Shown one piece after another: positions 1 through 6,759 of a stretch of DNA of 12,952 nucleotides. The DNA is from an uncultured Allobaculum sp. (GTDB taxonomy: Bacteria > Bacillota_I > Bacilli_A > Erysipelotrichales > Erysipelotrichaceae). The position numbers were made by a program, and so were the translations under genes. The stretch is from NCBI GenBank assembly GCA_910579655.1, contig CAJTVE010000074.1, positions 1 through 12,952 of the forward strand. Direction: 5' to 3'. The notes under the pieces were generated by a model that saw only the letters and a program-made list of their open reading frames with translations, did not search any database and was not told where the DNA came from. The first letter of the stretch is position 1, and every line of letters begins with the position of its first letter.

Positions 1-31
1 AGGTTCAAGCTGGATGGGGGAAGATATCTGT

Positions 32-59
32 AACTATCGAGCAGAAATATTAGATAGTT
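32..59. repeat. Short inverted repeat near the window's left edge
   Basis: AACTATC at 32-38 and GATAGTT at 53-59 are perfect inverted copies with a 14-base loop. No T-run follows on either strand, so this is not a good terminator. It sits just after an in-frame TAA at 31-33 and just before the oxidoreductase remnant, so it could mark an old gene end or rearrangement point. Function unknown. Confidence 0.3.
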
Positions 60-70
60 GTAGATATTTA

Positions 71-365
71 GTAGCGGAAACCGAACCAATCGAGCGCTGC
101 AGCTGGCCAAAGCGCAAGGTGCCCTGACGCAGGTCTCTTAAAATGAGAACTTTCCATTTTGAATCAATGGGTGTATATTTCTCCAGCGGCTGATTTCCAG
201 GCTGATGGAGAAGAAACAGGAAAAATTCTCGAATCTGACGACCATTTCATGGTGAATAAAGATGGCCAGAGCTTCATCAGCTACAAAGATTATGCAAAAG
301 CGTTCGTAAATGAAGTGTTGAATGGTACACATCATAACGAACAGATTAGTTATTTGGCTGCTTAG
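71..365 (+). pseudogene. 3' remnant of NAD(P)H-binding oxidoreductase gene (YwnB-like)
   Basis: The open part from about 159 reads NQWVYISPAADFQADGE and then ISYKDYAKAFVNEV, which I recognise as the C-terminal region of atypical short-chain NAD(P)-binding proteins (NAD(P)H-binding/NmrA-like, YwnB type) that normally run about 210 residues. Upstream, the matching residues lie in other frames: LAKAQGALTQVS at 103-138 is followed by an in-frame TAA at 139-141, then NENFPF at 142-159, then another shift into the 159-365 frame. A third piece (VAETEPIER, 71-97) lies in yet another frame. The gene is therefore broken by at least one stop and two or more frameshifts and lacks its N-terminal Rossmann half. 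The left boundary is approximate. The frame that opens the window (positions 1-33, ending in TAA) may be the tail of an unrelated gene. A working short gene is very unlikely. Confidence 0.7.
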
Positions 366-383
366 GATGATTTAGGAAGGTGA

Positions 384-539
384 ATGCGTTCTCGAACAAC
401 GGATCTTTCTTTTCAGTCTTTTATGGCTTCGGATTGTTGATGATGAGCTTGGTTCCTGGCAAATGCCAGAAAACAAAGATTTGAAGCATACTTCTGATCT
501 ACGAGTTATCCGCGAAAATTTTTCGCCATACACAGTTAA
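384..539 (+). pseudogene. Possible decayed small gene, unrecognised
   Basis: A purine-rich AGGAAGG (374-380) lies 3 bases before an ATG at 384. The ATG frame runs only 18 codons (to TGA 438-440). A different frame over about 420-530 then reads protein-like sequence such as DELGSWQMPENKDLKHTSD. The original ATG frame has a TAA at 537-539, just before the terminator at 545. This arrangement fits a short gene of about 50 codons with two compensating frameshifts. I do not recognise a family, and the region could equally be non-coding spacer. Confidence 0.2.
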
Positions 540-544
540 AAACA

Positions 545-589
545 AAACAGCGCTGCCCATTTGCGTAAAGGCAATGGACAGCGCTGTTT
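545..589. terminator. Bidirectional rho-independent terminator
   Basis: Arms 545-561 and 573-589 pair over 17 positions with one mismatch (core AACAGCGCTG / CAGCGCTGTT), loop 562-572. A T-rich stretch follows on the plus strand and A-rich sequence precedes it, so it can act in both directions. It lies between the plus-strand remnants at 71-539 and the convergent minus-strand remnant at 657-1043. Confidence 0.75.
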
Positions 590-656
590 CTTTGTAAAAA
601 GACGACTGAAAAAAGAAGGATGAATGGAGAATAGTTCGGCAGGGCGCCAGAGTTTC

Positions 657-1043
657 TTATTCTTTATAGGCATATTTTCTGTTTCGCGTTGATCCCTCCA
701 CCTGAATCTGACCATTATGGATCAGCTGAGTAAGCGCTTTTGAAATCTGGTATTTGTTCAGGCTGGTAGCCGCCATAATTTCTGCCCGGGAAAGAGAACC
801 GGAATCATGGTTCTGTAAAACTTACAGAATTTGTTTCTGCACAGGCGTGAGAACTTCCAGGCCCTTTACGATAGGAAGGATCACATACAGAGAGTTGTCT
901 GTGATCTCAAAGGAAGGTTTCTCATTCGAATCGATCGAATTATGACAATCTGACTCATTCGAATGATGATTTCTCTGATGCAAGATCCACTCAGACTCCA
1001 GTGCATGTTTCCAGAGAAATCTGGATTCAACGATTACTAAAGG
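657..1043 (-). pseudogene. 3' remnant of AlbA_2/RecG-like ATP-binding regulator (C-terminal winged helix)
   Basis: Read on the minus strand, this frame carries NSLYVILPIVKGLEVLTPVQ, then LSRAEIMAATSLNKYQISKAL, then GSTRNRKYAYKE before a TAA at 657-659. This resembles the C-terminal winged-helix end of the COG2865 family (AlbA_2 DNA-binding plus ATP-binding domain proteins, usually 400 or more residues). The frame has an internal TAA (plus strand 822-824) exactly where QIL*VLQ would need a Gln codon, consistent with a CAA/CAG-to-TAA nonsense change. It is open upstream only to a TGA at 1044-1046, so most of the gene, including AlbA_2 and the ATP-binding part, is missing. Between 885 and 1000 there is a His/Ser/Asn/Glu-rich linker. 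Family assignment rests on pattern recognition of the winged helix, so it is moderate; the pseudogene status is clearer. Confidence 0.55.
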
Positions 1044-1058
1044 TCAGGCAAAAGAGAA

Positions 1059-1102
1059 AAAGAGGATCCTTTTAGCTGCCTGCGGCAGAAAGGATCCTCT
1101 TT
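1059..1102. terminator. Long perfect hairpin, bidirectional terminator
   Basis: AAAGAGGATCCTTT (1059-1072) pairs perfectly with AAAGGATCCTCTTT (1089-1102). The loop contains a second small stem (CTGCC/GGCAG around 1077-1087). On the minus strand the stem is followed by a T-rich run, so it can end transcription from the IscA-like gene at 1276-1647. It now lies directly upstream of the truncated minus-strand remnant, as if a deletion brought them together. Confidence 0.7.
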
Positions 1103-1275
1103 GATGTTTTATGGACGGATTCAATCCAGGTTCAGAGTCCAGAAACAGAACACAGATAGAGTCTGGTTCAGTTCATTAGATTCTGGATTTGGATTACGAA
1201 TTCTTTTATCTGTGTGAATGTCCAAAGATGGGAACTTCAGGCGATGAAATGCCTGGTTACACACGACAGGCTGGC

Positions 1276-1647
1276 TTAATGATTGCAGCCGCCGTGTCCG
1301 CCACAGCAGCCATGATCTTCATCATGATCGTGTCCATGTCCACCGCAGCATTCGTGATCATCTCCATGATCATGGCCGCCGCATCCGCAGACAGGGTTAA
1401 AGACAACCAGTTCACCATCCTGTAAATCAATGATGACCTCTTTAACGGCTTCTCTGGCCTGTGGATCGTCAGCTAAAATCATGACGCCGTCTACATTTTC
1501 TGGTTTATCGTTTTCGTCGAAACGGACCATCTGGAATGCTGGGCTTACACCGCAGCAAGTCTGCTGTAACACAACTTCCAGACCATCAGCACCGTTATCC
1601 GACAGAAGTTTTTTCAGTTCAGCTAAAGCTGGTTCAGTAATTTTCAT
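1276..1647 (-). CDS. IscA/HesB-like iron-sulfur assembly protein with His/Cys-rich C-terminal tail
   Basis: The product has 123 residues starting MKITEPALAEL. I chose the ATG at 1645-1647 because GGAGGA lies 7 bases upstream; an upstream TTG (1662) would put that Shine-Dalgarno site inside the coding region. Residues 1-89 resemble A-type iron-sulfur carriers: a Cys pair (C31, C32) sits where IscA has its first Cys, and FNPVCGCG (83-90) matches the family's C-terminal CxC metal-binding end. The last 35 residues are a tail of Gly, His, Cys and Asp with nine His and seven Cys, including two copies of CCGGHG, which is not part of IscA. The tail probably binds metal such as Ni, Zn, Cu or Fe; this is inference. 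It is cytosolic and monocistronic, and ends toward the hairpin at 1059-1102. It could act in cluster delivery, metal storage or metal sensing. Confidence 0.75.
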   Translation of the reverse strand: MKITEPALAELKKLLSDNGADGLEVVLQQTCCGVSPAFQMVRFDENDKPENVDGVMILADDPQAREAVKEVIIDLQDGELVVFNPVCGCGGHDHGDDHECCGGHGHDHDEDHGCCGGHGGCNH

Positions 1648-1966
1648 GGAAAACTCCTCCAATTCCTACGGTTTCAGTTTACCGATATTTGGCATGGATT
1701 CAATTTAATCGACTTCAAAGAATGGACTTGACCACACAAAAGACCTGAGATAAAGAGAGAGACAGACTATATTAAGAAGTAATTAAATATTGTGGCTATT
1801 ATATGAAAAACCAACTGAAATAGATTGTTTAGAGTATCCTTTTTATTGTTCTGCGTCAATGTAAATATCGGATTTTAAAGAAATATACCCAGAAAAGACA
1901 GGCATTGATCCTCTTAACGAAATTTTTATGCGTTAGTATGTGAGTAAGAAAAAGGAGGGCTTACAG
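1648..1966. other. Divergent intergenic region between IscA-like gene and Sel1-repeat gene
   Basis: AT-rich spacer of about 320 bases that must hold promoters for both divergent genes. On the minus strand, TTGAAT, 16 bases and TAAACT lie near 1680-1710; this is only a weak promoter match. A small dyad CGGT/ACCG flanks the sequence at about 1670-1685, just upstream of the IscA-like start, and could be an operator. For the plus gene I see no convincing -35/-10 pair. No small ORF with a ribosome site was found apart from the Sel1 gene's own AGGAGG at 1953-1958. Confidence 0.4.
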
Positions 1967-2494
1967 ATGAGTCTTACACTTCGAAACAAGCTCGATGCCC
2001 AGGCAAAACTTGGCGATGGACAGACCTGTATGGATCTGTATGAAGCTTACCAGAATGAGAGTGGAAAGCAGGCGGCTGCCGACTGGCTGGAAGAGGCACT
2101 GGACTCCAATAGCTCCTCTGCCCAATATATTGCCGGTGTTCTCGATCTCAATGAAGGCCGCATTGAAGAAGGAATTTCGTTTTTAACATTGTCTGCGACC
2201 AACGATAATGCTCAGGCGATGAATGTTTTAGGCCAGCTGTATCTTGGAAACGTAGCAGGATTGGAAAATGTTGAATTTGACCTTGAAAAAGGGATGGATT
2301 ATCTGATTCAGGCTGGCTGCAATGGCTGCACTGATGCTCAGCTCATTCTTGGTAAGTGCTTCTATCTCGGAAAATGGGTGCATAAAGATAATTTGATGTC
2401 TACATTATGGCTTGAAAAAGCGGTTAAGCAGGGCTGTCAGGATGCACAGACACTTCTCGACGAGGTTTTGATGACCAGTGTGGTTCTGAATTAG
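1967..2494 (+). CDS. Small Sel1/TPR-like repeat protein
   Basis: The product has 175 residues starting MSLTLRNKLDAQA. The start at 1967 is preceded by AGGAGG with an 8-base gap; a GTG 27 bases upstream (1940) precedes that site and is less likely. The protein is built of helical repeats of about 36 residues, with Sel1 hallmarks such as AQYIAGVLDLNEG (52-64), AQAMNVLGQLYLGN (82-95) and DAQLILGKCFYLGK (123-136), each followed by a second helix (for example LEKGMDYLIQAG). No signal peptide or membrane segment is visible, so it is probably cytosolic. Sel1 repeats mediate protein-protein contacts; the partner is unknown. Several Cys occur in the last two repeats (C118, C121, C131, C157). It is divergent from the IscA-like gene and appears to stand alone. 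Confidence 0.7.
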   Translation: MSLTLRNKLDAQAKLGDGQTCMDLYEAYQNESGKQAAADWLEEALDSNSSSAQYIAGVLDLNEGRIEEGISFLTLSATNDNAQAMNVLGQLYLGNVAGLENVEFDLEKGMDYLIQAGCNGCTDAQLILGKCFYLGKWVHKDNLMSTLWLEKAVKQGCQDAQTLLDEVLMTSVVLN

Positions 2495-2595
2495 GCCAGC
2501 TGCTTTCGATTTTGTTTTCTGTTTTGAAGCTTTACTTTTGTTCTGCTTGATTCAGGGATTGTCTTGGAAAGCAGGAGGGTTCGTTTGGACAACAG

Positions 2596-2617
2596 ACCGG
2601 AGCAATCCGGTTTTTTT
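2596..2617 (+). terminator. Rho-independent terminator with GCAA tetraloop
   Basis: ACCGGA (2596-2601) pairs with TCCGGT (2606-2611) around a GCAA loop and is followed by a run of T to 2617. It lies 100 bases after the Sel1-repeat gene and 95 bases before azlC. It most simply ends the Sel1 transcript; it could also act as an attenuator for azlCD, but I see no T-box or other leader motif. Confidence 0.75.
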
Positions 2618-2711
2618 GTGGGCCTTGGAAATTGGCACAATGCGCATTAAAAAGAACTAAAGCAAAGGAGTCCCGGGCCTGCCTTTTCTGGAGGGCGTTA
2701 TAATTGGCCGT

Positions 2712-3440
2712 ATGACGGAACATGAATATAAAACGGATCAAAGGTCCCTGTTTCTGGCAGGGATGAAAGCCTCTATTCCCATTGCGCTGGGGTATTTTGC
2801 GGTTTCGGCTGCATATGGCATGGCTGCAATCATTGAGGGAATGACGATTACCCAGGCGACAGTGACTTCGTTGATTACCCTGACCAGTGCCGGACAATTT
2901 GCGGGCACGACGCTGATTTGCGCTGGCGCTTCACTTGTTGAACTGATTTTGACGCAGCTGATCATCAATGCCCGCTACTTTCTGATGTCGATCTCGCTGG
3001 CGCAGAAGGCAGCGCTGCATACACCATTATGGAAACGAATGTTGATGGCGTATGGGATTACGGACGAGATTTATGCGGTCGCTATATCCGAAAAGGGAAG
3101 ACTGCGCTTTGCCTGGATGATGGGCTTGATTGTCGGTCCAGTTGCTGGCTGGACATTGGGAACATGGGCTGGCGGACTGGCCAGTGCAACTTTGCCCACA
3201 GATCTGGTCAATTGCCTGGGACTGGCAATGTATGGGATGTTTATTGCGATTTTCATCCCCGCTGCCAAAAAATCCAGACCGGTCTTCTATTGCGTTTTAC
3301 TGGCATGCGGACTTTCCTGCCTTTTTGCGTGGGCGCCGGCTTTGCAGATTTTTTCAGGCGGGTATTCCATTATTATCATTACGGTTGTGGTCAGCGCCTT
3401 GATGGCGTGGCTGTTTCCAAGATCGGAGGATGAACAATGA
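2712..3440 (+). CDS. azlC: AzlC family branched-chain amino acid exporter, large subunit
   Basis: The product has 242 residues. AzlC and AzlD form a two-component inner-membrane exporter, known for branched-chain amino acids and analogues (AzlCD; BrnFE in corynebacteria). Family features seen are SIPIALGYFAVSAAYG (21-36), TSAGQFAGTTL (58-68), INARYFLMSISL (85-96) and GITDEIYAVA (115-124), with several hydrophobic segments and the usual length. It overlaps azlD by 4 bases (ATGA), so the pair is translationally coupled. The start is uncertain: the ATG at 2712 has GGAGGG 16 bases upstream, which is far. ATA/ATT codons (2700, 2703) lie closer to that site, and a CTG at 2679 follows AAAGGAG by about 8 bases; all are in frame. 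No clear promoter was found. Confidence 0.88.
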   Translation: MTEHEYKTDQRSLFLAGMKASIPIALGYFAVSAAYGMAAIIEGMTITQATVTSLITLTSAGQFAGTTLICAGASLVELILTQLIINARYFLMSISLAQKAALHTPLWKRMLMAYGITDEIYAVAISEKGRLRFAWMMGLIVGPVAGWTLGTWAGGLASATLPTDLVNCLGLAMYGMFIAIFIPAAKKSRPVFYCVLLACGLSCLFAWAPALQIFSGGYSIIIITVVVSALMAWLFPRSEDEQ

Positions 3441-3745
3441 GCGCTCTGCATACCTGGACAGGCATTGTCGTCATGGCCTTGGTGACTTATATCATCCGTA
3501 TGATTCCAATGGCCTTTTTCTCAAAACCGATCCGTTCTCGGTTCTTTCAGTCGTTTCTTTACTATGTCCCTTATGCCGTATTGGCAGCCATGACCTTTCC
3601 AGCGGTCTTTTCCAATGACCTGCCGCTGGCCGTCAGTGCCATTGGGGTGCTTGCAGCGATTGTCAGTGCGTATTTTGGAGGAAGTCTTCTGGTGGTGGCA
3701 GCAACTGCTGCGGCCGCTGCCTATCTGGCCCAGTTGTTTGTTTAG
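3437..3745 (+). CDS. azlD: AzlD family branched-chain amino acid exporter, small subunit
   Basis: The product has 102 residues, the usual AzlD size, and is the small membrane partner of AzlC. It has four hydrophobic segments (about 8-24, 38-58, 63-82 and 83-101). The family-typical early sequence VTYIIRMIPMAFF (16-28) is followed by FLYYVPYAVLAAMTFPA (40-56). The C-terminal part is very Ala-rich. It starts inside the azlC stop region (ATGA overlap) with GGAGGATG-type ribosome-site sequence at the end of azlC. The operon ends at the terminator at 3775-3822. Confidence 0.88.
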   Translation: MSALHTWTGIVVMALVTYIIRMIPMAFFSKPIRSRFFQSFLYYVPYAVLAAMTFPAVFSNDLPLAVSAIGVLAAIVSAYFGGSLLVVAATAAAAAYLAQLFV

Positions 3746-3774
3746 AAAATAGATAAGAATGCGTAAAAATGTGT

Positions 3775-3822
3775 AAAGCTGAATCCGCCTTTTCCTTTCC
3801 GGGATTGGATTCAGCTTTTTTT
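3775..3822 (+). terminator. Terminator of the azlCD operon
   Basis: AAAGCTGAATCC (3775-3786) pairs perfectly with GGATTCAGCTTT (3807-3818), loop of 20 bases, followed by a T-run to 3822. It begins 29 bases after the azlD stop. Confidence 0.85.
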
Positions 3823-4052
3823 GTATCCAAGGCGAAATGTTCTAAGCAGCTGGTTTGGCAAACGGTTTCCAAATCAGATGCCAAGTTTCGATTTTAGGTA
3901 GGATTGACTTCTCATCTTGGTTTTAAGGGGACCCTATGGTTGGGCGGTGTCGGCGGGATGACATAAAAGTGGTGCATCTGGCTTGAAAATTGATTGGAAT
4001 CCGCTTTCAGGTGGCGATTTGTCCCTGCCAGCAAGGGGTTTTATGGTCCTTA

Positions 4053-4083
4053 TTGCCAGAATCGTTCTGTTTTCTCTTATAAT
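4053..4083 (+). promoter_or_regulatory. Putative sigma-A promoter for the MFS transporter gene
   Basis: TTGCCA (4053-4058, five of six to TTGACA) and a perfect TATAAT (4078-4083) are separated by 19 bases, which is longer than the ideal 17. The -10 lies 26 bases before the ATG at 4110, leaving room for a short leader with AAAGGAG at 4094-4100. The 230 bases between the azlCD terminator and this promoter show nothing else I can name. Confidence 0.6.
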
Positions 4084-4109
4084 GAAAACTGACAAAGGAG
4101 TCTTTTGAT

Positions 4110-5921
4110 ATGGAAAAAACAGATAAACTCCACTATATCAAAGTTGCCTGCTCCGCCTGCCTGATGGTGGCAGCGAGCATGGGACTTTGCTTCTATTGCG
4201 CTGGAGTCTTCTATCAGCCTGTCGCCGAGGGCCTGTCAATCTCAATTGGGCAGGCTTCAGCCTGTACGACGATTATGCTGATCTGTATGGCGCTGACAAC
4301 GGTCTTTGTACCGTATCTGCTTCGTAAGGTAAAACTTGAAACCCTTTTATGGATCGGTACGATCCTTGCAGCAGGTTCAGTTCTGTGTATTTCTTTTTGC
4401 TTCAACCAATATTTCATGTATTTCTTCTCCATTTCAATGGGCATTGGAGCGGCAATGATCGGCATGGTGCCGGCTACAACCATGATCAACAACTGGTTTG
4501 AAAAGAAAAAATCCTGGACGACTTCAATCGTTCTGGCGGCTTCGGCCTTCAGTGCCGCCATTTTTTCGCCCATGATGTCCGCTGCTGTCAGTGCTTTAGG
4601 ATGGCGCATGGGATTAGTGATTCAGGCCGTTCTCATCCTGATTTTAATGGGTCCTGCCCTTTACTGGCGATGCTCACTTCATCCGGCTGCAGTGGGTCAC
4701 GTTCCCTATGGACAGGAAGAAGTTTCGCATGAACGTCAGAAAACCCCAAAAGCAATTCTGGTCAGCTTTGCGCTCATTGCGGTTTTCTCGGCAGCTTTAA
4801 TTGGCCTGCCGATGCATTTCTCCACTCTGGCCACTTCTATGGGCCAGAACACGCTGGCAGGTGCAGTGGCTTTAAGCTGGTGCATGATTGGCAACTTTGT
4901 ATTTAAACTGCTGGGCGGATTTTTATCCGATAAGCTCAAGCCGGTGCTTTCTTCCGGAATCCTGGATGTCATTGCTCTGGTGGCTACTGCTGGAATCCTG
5001 ATTTCGATTCTGACCTCTTCAGCAGGCGGCCTGGTCATTCTGGCTTTCTTCTTTGGCAGTGTGTTTGCGCTCAATGAATTGTCGCTGCCATTGCTTGTTT
5101 CAAACCGGATGCATCGCAAATACTATGCGACGGTCTATGCCCTGCTTAACTTTGTTTCCACATTGACAACAGCGTTGGCCATCATGACAGTTGGCTTTAT
5201 CTATGATCGTACGGCTAACTATATCTGGATTTATGTCATTGCGGTTGTTGAAGAAGTCATCATCGCTCTCTTGATCTGGTATCTGATTCATAACGAAAAA
5301 GTCGATGATCTGGTCACCAACGAAAAGACCAGAAGCTTTGTGGCCAAACTGCGTGCGGACCGGATCAAGCGTGCCAACGCCCGGGAAGAAAAGGCAGCCC
5401 GCCGCAAAGAACAACAGGCGCAGGCGGCCAATGGAAAAACAGACGCAAAAGCTGACGCAAAAACAGAACCTTCCAGCAACCCAAGCTCCGCCCAGGATGG
5501 TTCAGATGCGGTATTCAAATCTCAGATGGCTCTGATTGATGCACAGCCTGACTTTGCCCAGGATAAAAAAGGAGCTGCGCCAGCGCAAAGTCCAAAAATG
5601 GAAGCGGATATTACCGGAGACTTGGCTTCTGAGACGACCGGAAAGACAGACTTGGCGACTGAAAAAACAGACGCTTCATCTGCTACAGCTGCCCCGGATG
5701 CTCCAACGACACCAACTGCACCGGTTTCGTTTTCTTCAGCTGTAAAGCCGGATGTCCAGGGTGACTCTGATAGCCCGAAAGCAGACGAAAAGCCGCCGGT
5801 CAAAGCGACCTCGGTTAAGCAGCCTGATTCTTTTGACTTCACTTCGGATCAGCAGCTCGATCAGCAGGCTGAATCGATCCTGCCGGATTTTGATCCTGGA
5901 ACTTCTGAATTGGAAGACTGA
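4110..5921 (+). CDS. MFS transporter (OFA/monocarboxylate-like) with long charged cytoplasmic tail
   Basis: The product has 603 residues with AAAGGAG 9 bases before the ATG. Residues about 10-394 form a typical 12-segment major facilitator: six segments, a cytoplasmic loop around 187-215, and six more. MFS-like loop motifs are seen (GGFLSDKLKP at 269-278; FEKKKSW after segment 4). It resembles the oxalate:formate antiporter or monocarboxylate type, but the substrate cannot be read from the sequence. Residues 395-603 are unusual: a strongly basic, probably helical stretch (about 405-436, RIKRANAREEKAARRKE) is followed by 165 residues rich in Lys, Asp, Ala, Thr, Pro and Gln, ending in an acidic Asp/Phe stretch (SFDFTSD, LPDFDPG). 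Most relatives stop at about 400-430 residues. It is monocistronic, and the bidirectional terminator at 5977-6017 separates it from the convergent phosphoesterase gene. Confidence 0.8.
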   Translation: MEKTDKLHYIKVACSACLMVAASMGLCFYCAGVFYQPVAEGLSISIGQASACTTIMLICMALTTVFVPYLLRKVKLETLLWIGTILAAGSVLCISFCFNQYFMYFFSISMGIGAAMIGMVPATTMINNWFEKKKSWTTSIVLAASAFSAAIFSPMMSAAVSALGWRMGLVIQAVLILILMGPALYWRCSLHPAAVGHVPYGQEEVSHERQKTPKAILVSFALIAVFSAALIGLPMHFSTLATSMGQNTLAGAVALSWCMIGNFVFKLLGGFLSDKLKPVLSSGILDVIALVATAGILISILTSSAGGLVILAFFFGSVFALNELSLPLLVSNRMHRKYYATVYALLNFVSTLTTALAIMTVGFIYDRTANYIWIYVIAVVEEVIIALLIWYLIHNEKVDDLVTNEKTRSFVAKLRADRIKRANAREEKAARRKEQQAQAANGKTDAKADAKTEPSSNPSSAQDGSDAVFKSQMALIDAQPDFAQDKKGAAPAQSPKMEADITGDLASETTGKTDLATEKTDASSATAAPDAPTTPTAPVSFSSAVKPDVQGDSDSPKADEKPPVKATSVKQPDSFDFTSDQQLDQQAESILPDFDPGTSELED

Positions 5922-5976
5922 CAGGGAAAGATCTGAAAAACAGATACTGGCCATTCAGAGGTAAGTAAAAATGCGA

Positions 5977-6017
5977 AAAAAAGGAGAACCATTGATTTCG
6001 GATGGTTCTCCTTTTTT
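5977..6017. terminator. Bidirectional terminator between convergent genes
   Basis: The arm 5977-5992 (A-run plus GGAGAACCAT) pairs perfectly with 6002-6017 (ATGGTTCTCC plus T-run), loop of 9 bases. A on one side and T on the other make it work in both directions. It serves the MFS gene (plus) and the phosphoesterase gene (minus). Confidence 0.88.
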
Positions 6018-6114
6018 GAGTGGGACTAAAAGCAGATATAGGGCGTTTTGGGTTCTTGATCGATTCTGAAGCGAGTTTTTCAGCTTGTTTTGATGGCAGA
6101 TAGATTGCTTCTTT

Positions 6115-6759
6115 TTAAAGCATTCGATCGGGCAGATCCTGCCCCTTTTCTGGCAGGTCAATGGTCAGCAGATAGCTTTCATAGCCATTGATGACAGTGG
6201 TCTGCTCGATCGTATAAATCCGGGGACAATTTCCATAAGCCAGATGCACATGGCCATGGAAAAAGTATTTGGGATGGTAATCATGGATGAGTTTGTTAAA
6301 AGCTTCAAATCCGGTATGGCAAAGATCTTTGCCATCATGGTGACCATAGGCAGGGGCATGAGCCACCAGAATATCAAAGCCATGGGTCTTTTTCAGTTTG
6401 AGCCAGAGCTTGAACACACGCTTATTCATTTCGCGCTGGGTGTACTGAAAGGGGCCATCTTTATAGCGCATAGATCCGCCAAGCCCTAAAAAGAGCAGGC
6501 CATTCCAGCGATAAATGGCATCATCCAGACAAAAACAGCCAAGCGGTGGATTGTCGAGGTATTCCGTGTCATGGTTACCGGCGATATAGAGGACATCGCC
6601 TTCAAACATCGTGGCGATAAATTCCAGATAGCGCGCTGGCAGATCTCCACAGGAAATAATCAGATCGATTCCATCAAAAGTGTCCTGTTTCCAGTATTGG
6701 TAGTAAGCAGGTTTGACTTCATCGGCCAGAAGCAGAATTCTGGCTGTTTTCTTACTCAT
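6115..6759 (-). CDS. Calcineurin-like metallophosphoesterase
   Basis: The product has 214 residues starting MSKKTARILLLADE. Phosphoesterase motifs appear in order: D13 in LLLADEVKP (motif I), SCGDLPARYLEF (36-47, GD motif), AGNHD (60-64), VAHAP (132-136) and FHGHVH (167-172). Motif I is normally DxH; here the His is replaced (D-E-V), which is a deviation at one metal ligand. The fold suggests cleavage of a phosphate ester or phosphodiester; substrate unknown. It is the second gene of a minus-strand operon: its ATG (6757-6759) lies inside the last codons of the BMP-like gene (8-base overlap, ATGAGTAA), with no good ribosome site of its own, so translation is probably coupled. A GTG 9 bases upstream is a less likely start. 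It ends facing the shared terminator at 5977-6017. Confidence 0.85.
   Translation of the reverse strand: MSKKTARILLLADEVKPAYYQYWKQDTFDGIDLIISCGDLPARYLEFIATMFEGDVLYIAGNHDTEYLDNPPLGCFCLDDAIYRWNGLLFLGLGGSMRYKDGPFQYTQREMNKRVFKLWLKLKKTHGFDILVAHAPAYGHHDGKDLCHTGFEAFNKLIHDYHPKYFFHGHVHLAYGNCPRIYTIEQTTVINGYESYLLTIDLPEKGQDLPDRML

Noticed and set aside
1430..1708. Plus-strand ORF opposite the IscA-like gene
   Set aside because: It is the antisense shadow of a strong gene with a clear domain and ribosome site.
2550..2617. Possible T-box leader for azlCD (GGAGGGTTC followed by a terminator)
   Set aside because: The conserved T-box sequence (AGGGTGGNACCGCG type) and specifier stem are absent; a plain terminator of the Sel1 gene explains it better.
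5292..5921. The charged MFS tail as a separate gene fused by a frameshift
   Set aside because: The frame is continuous, has no internal ribosome site near the junction, and the tail has no domain of its own.
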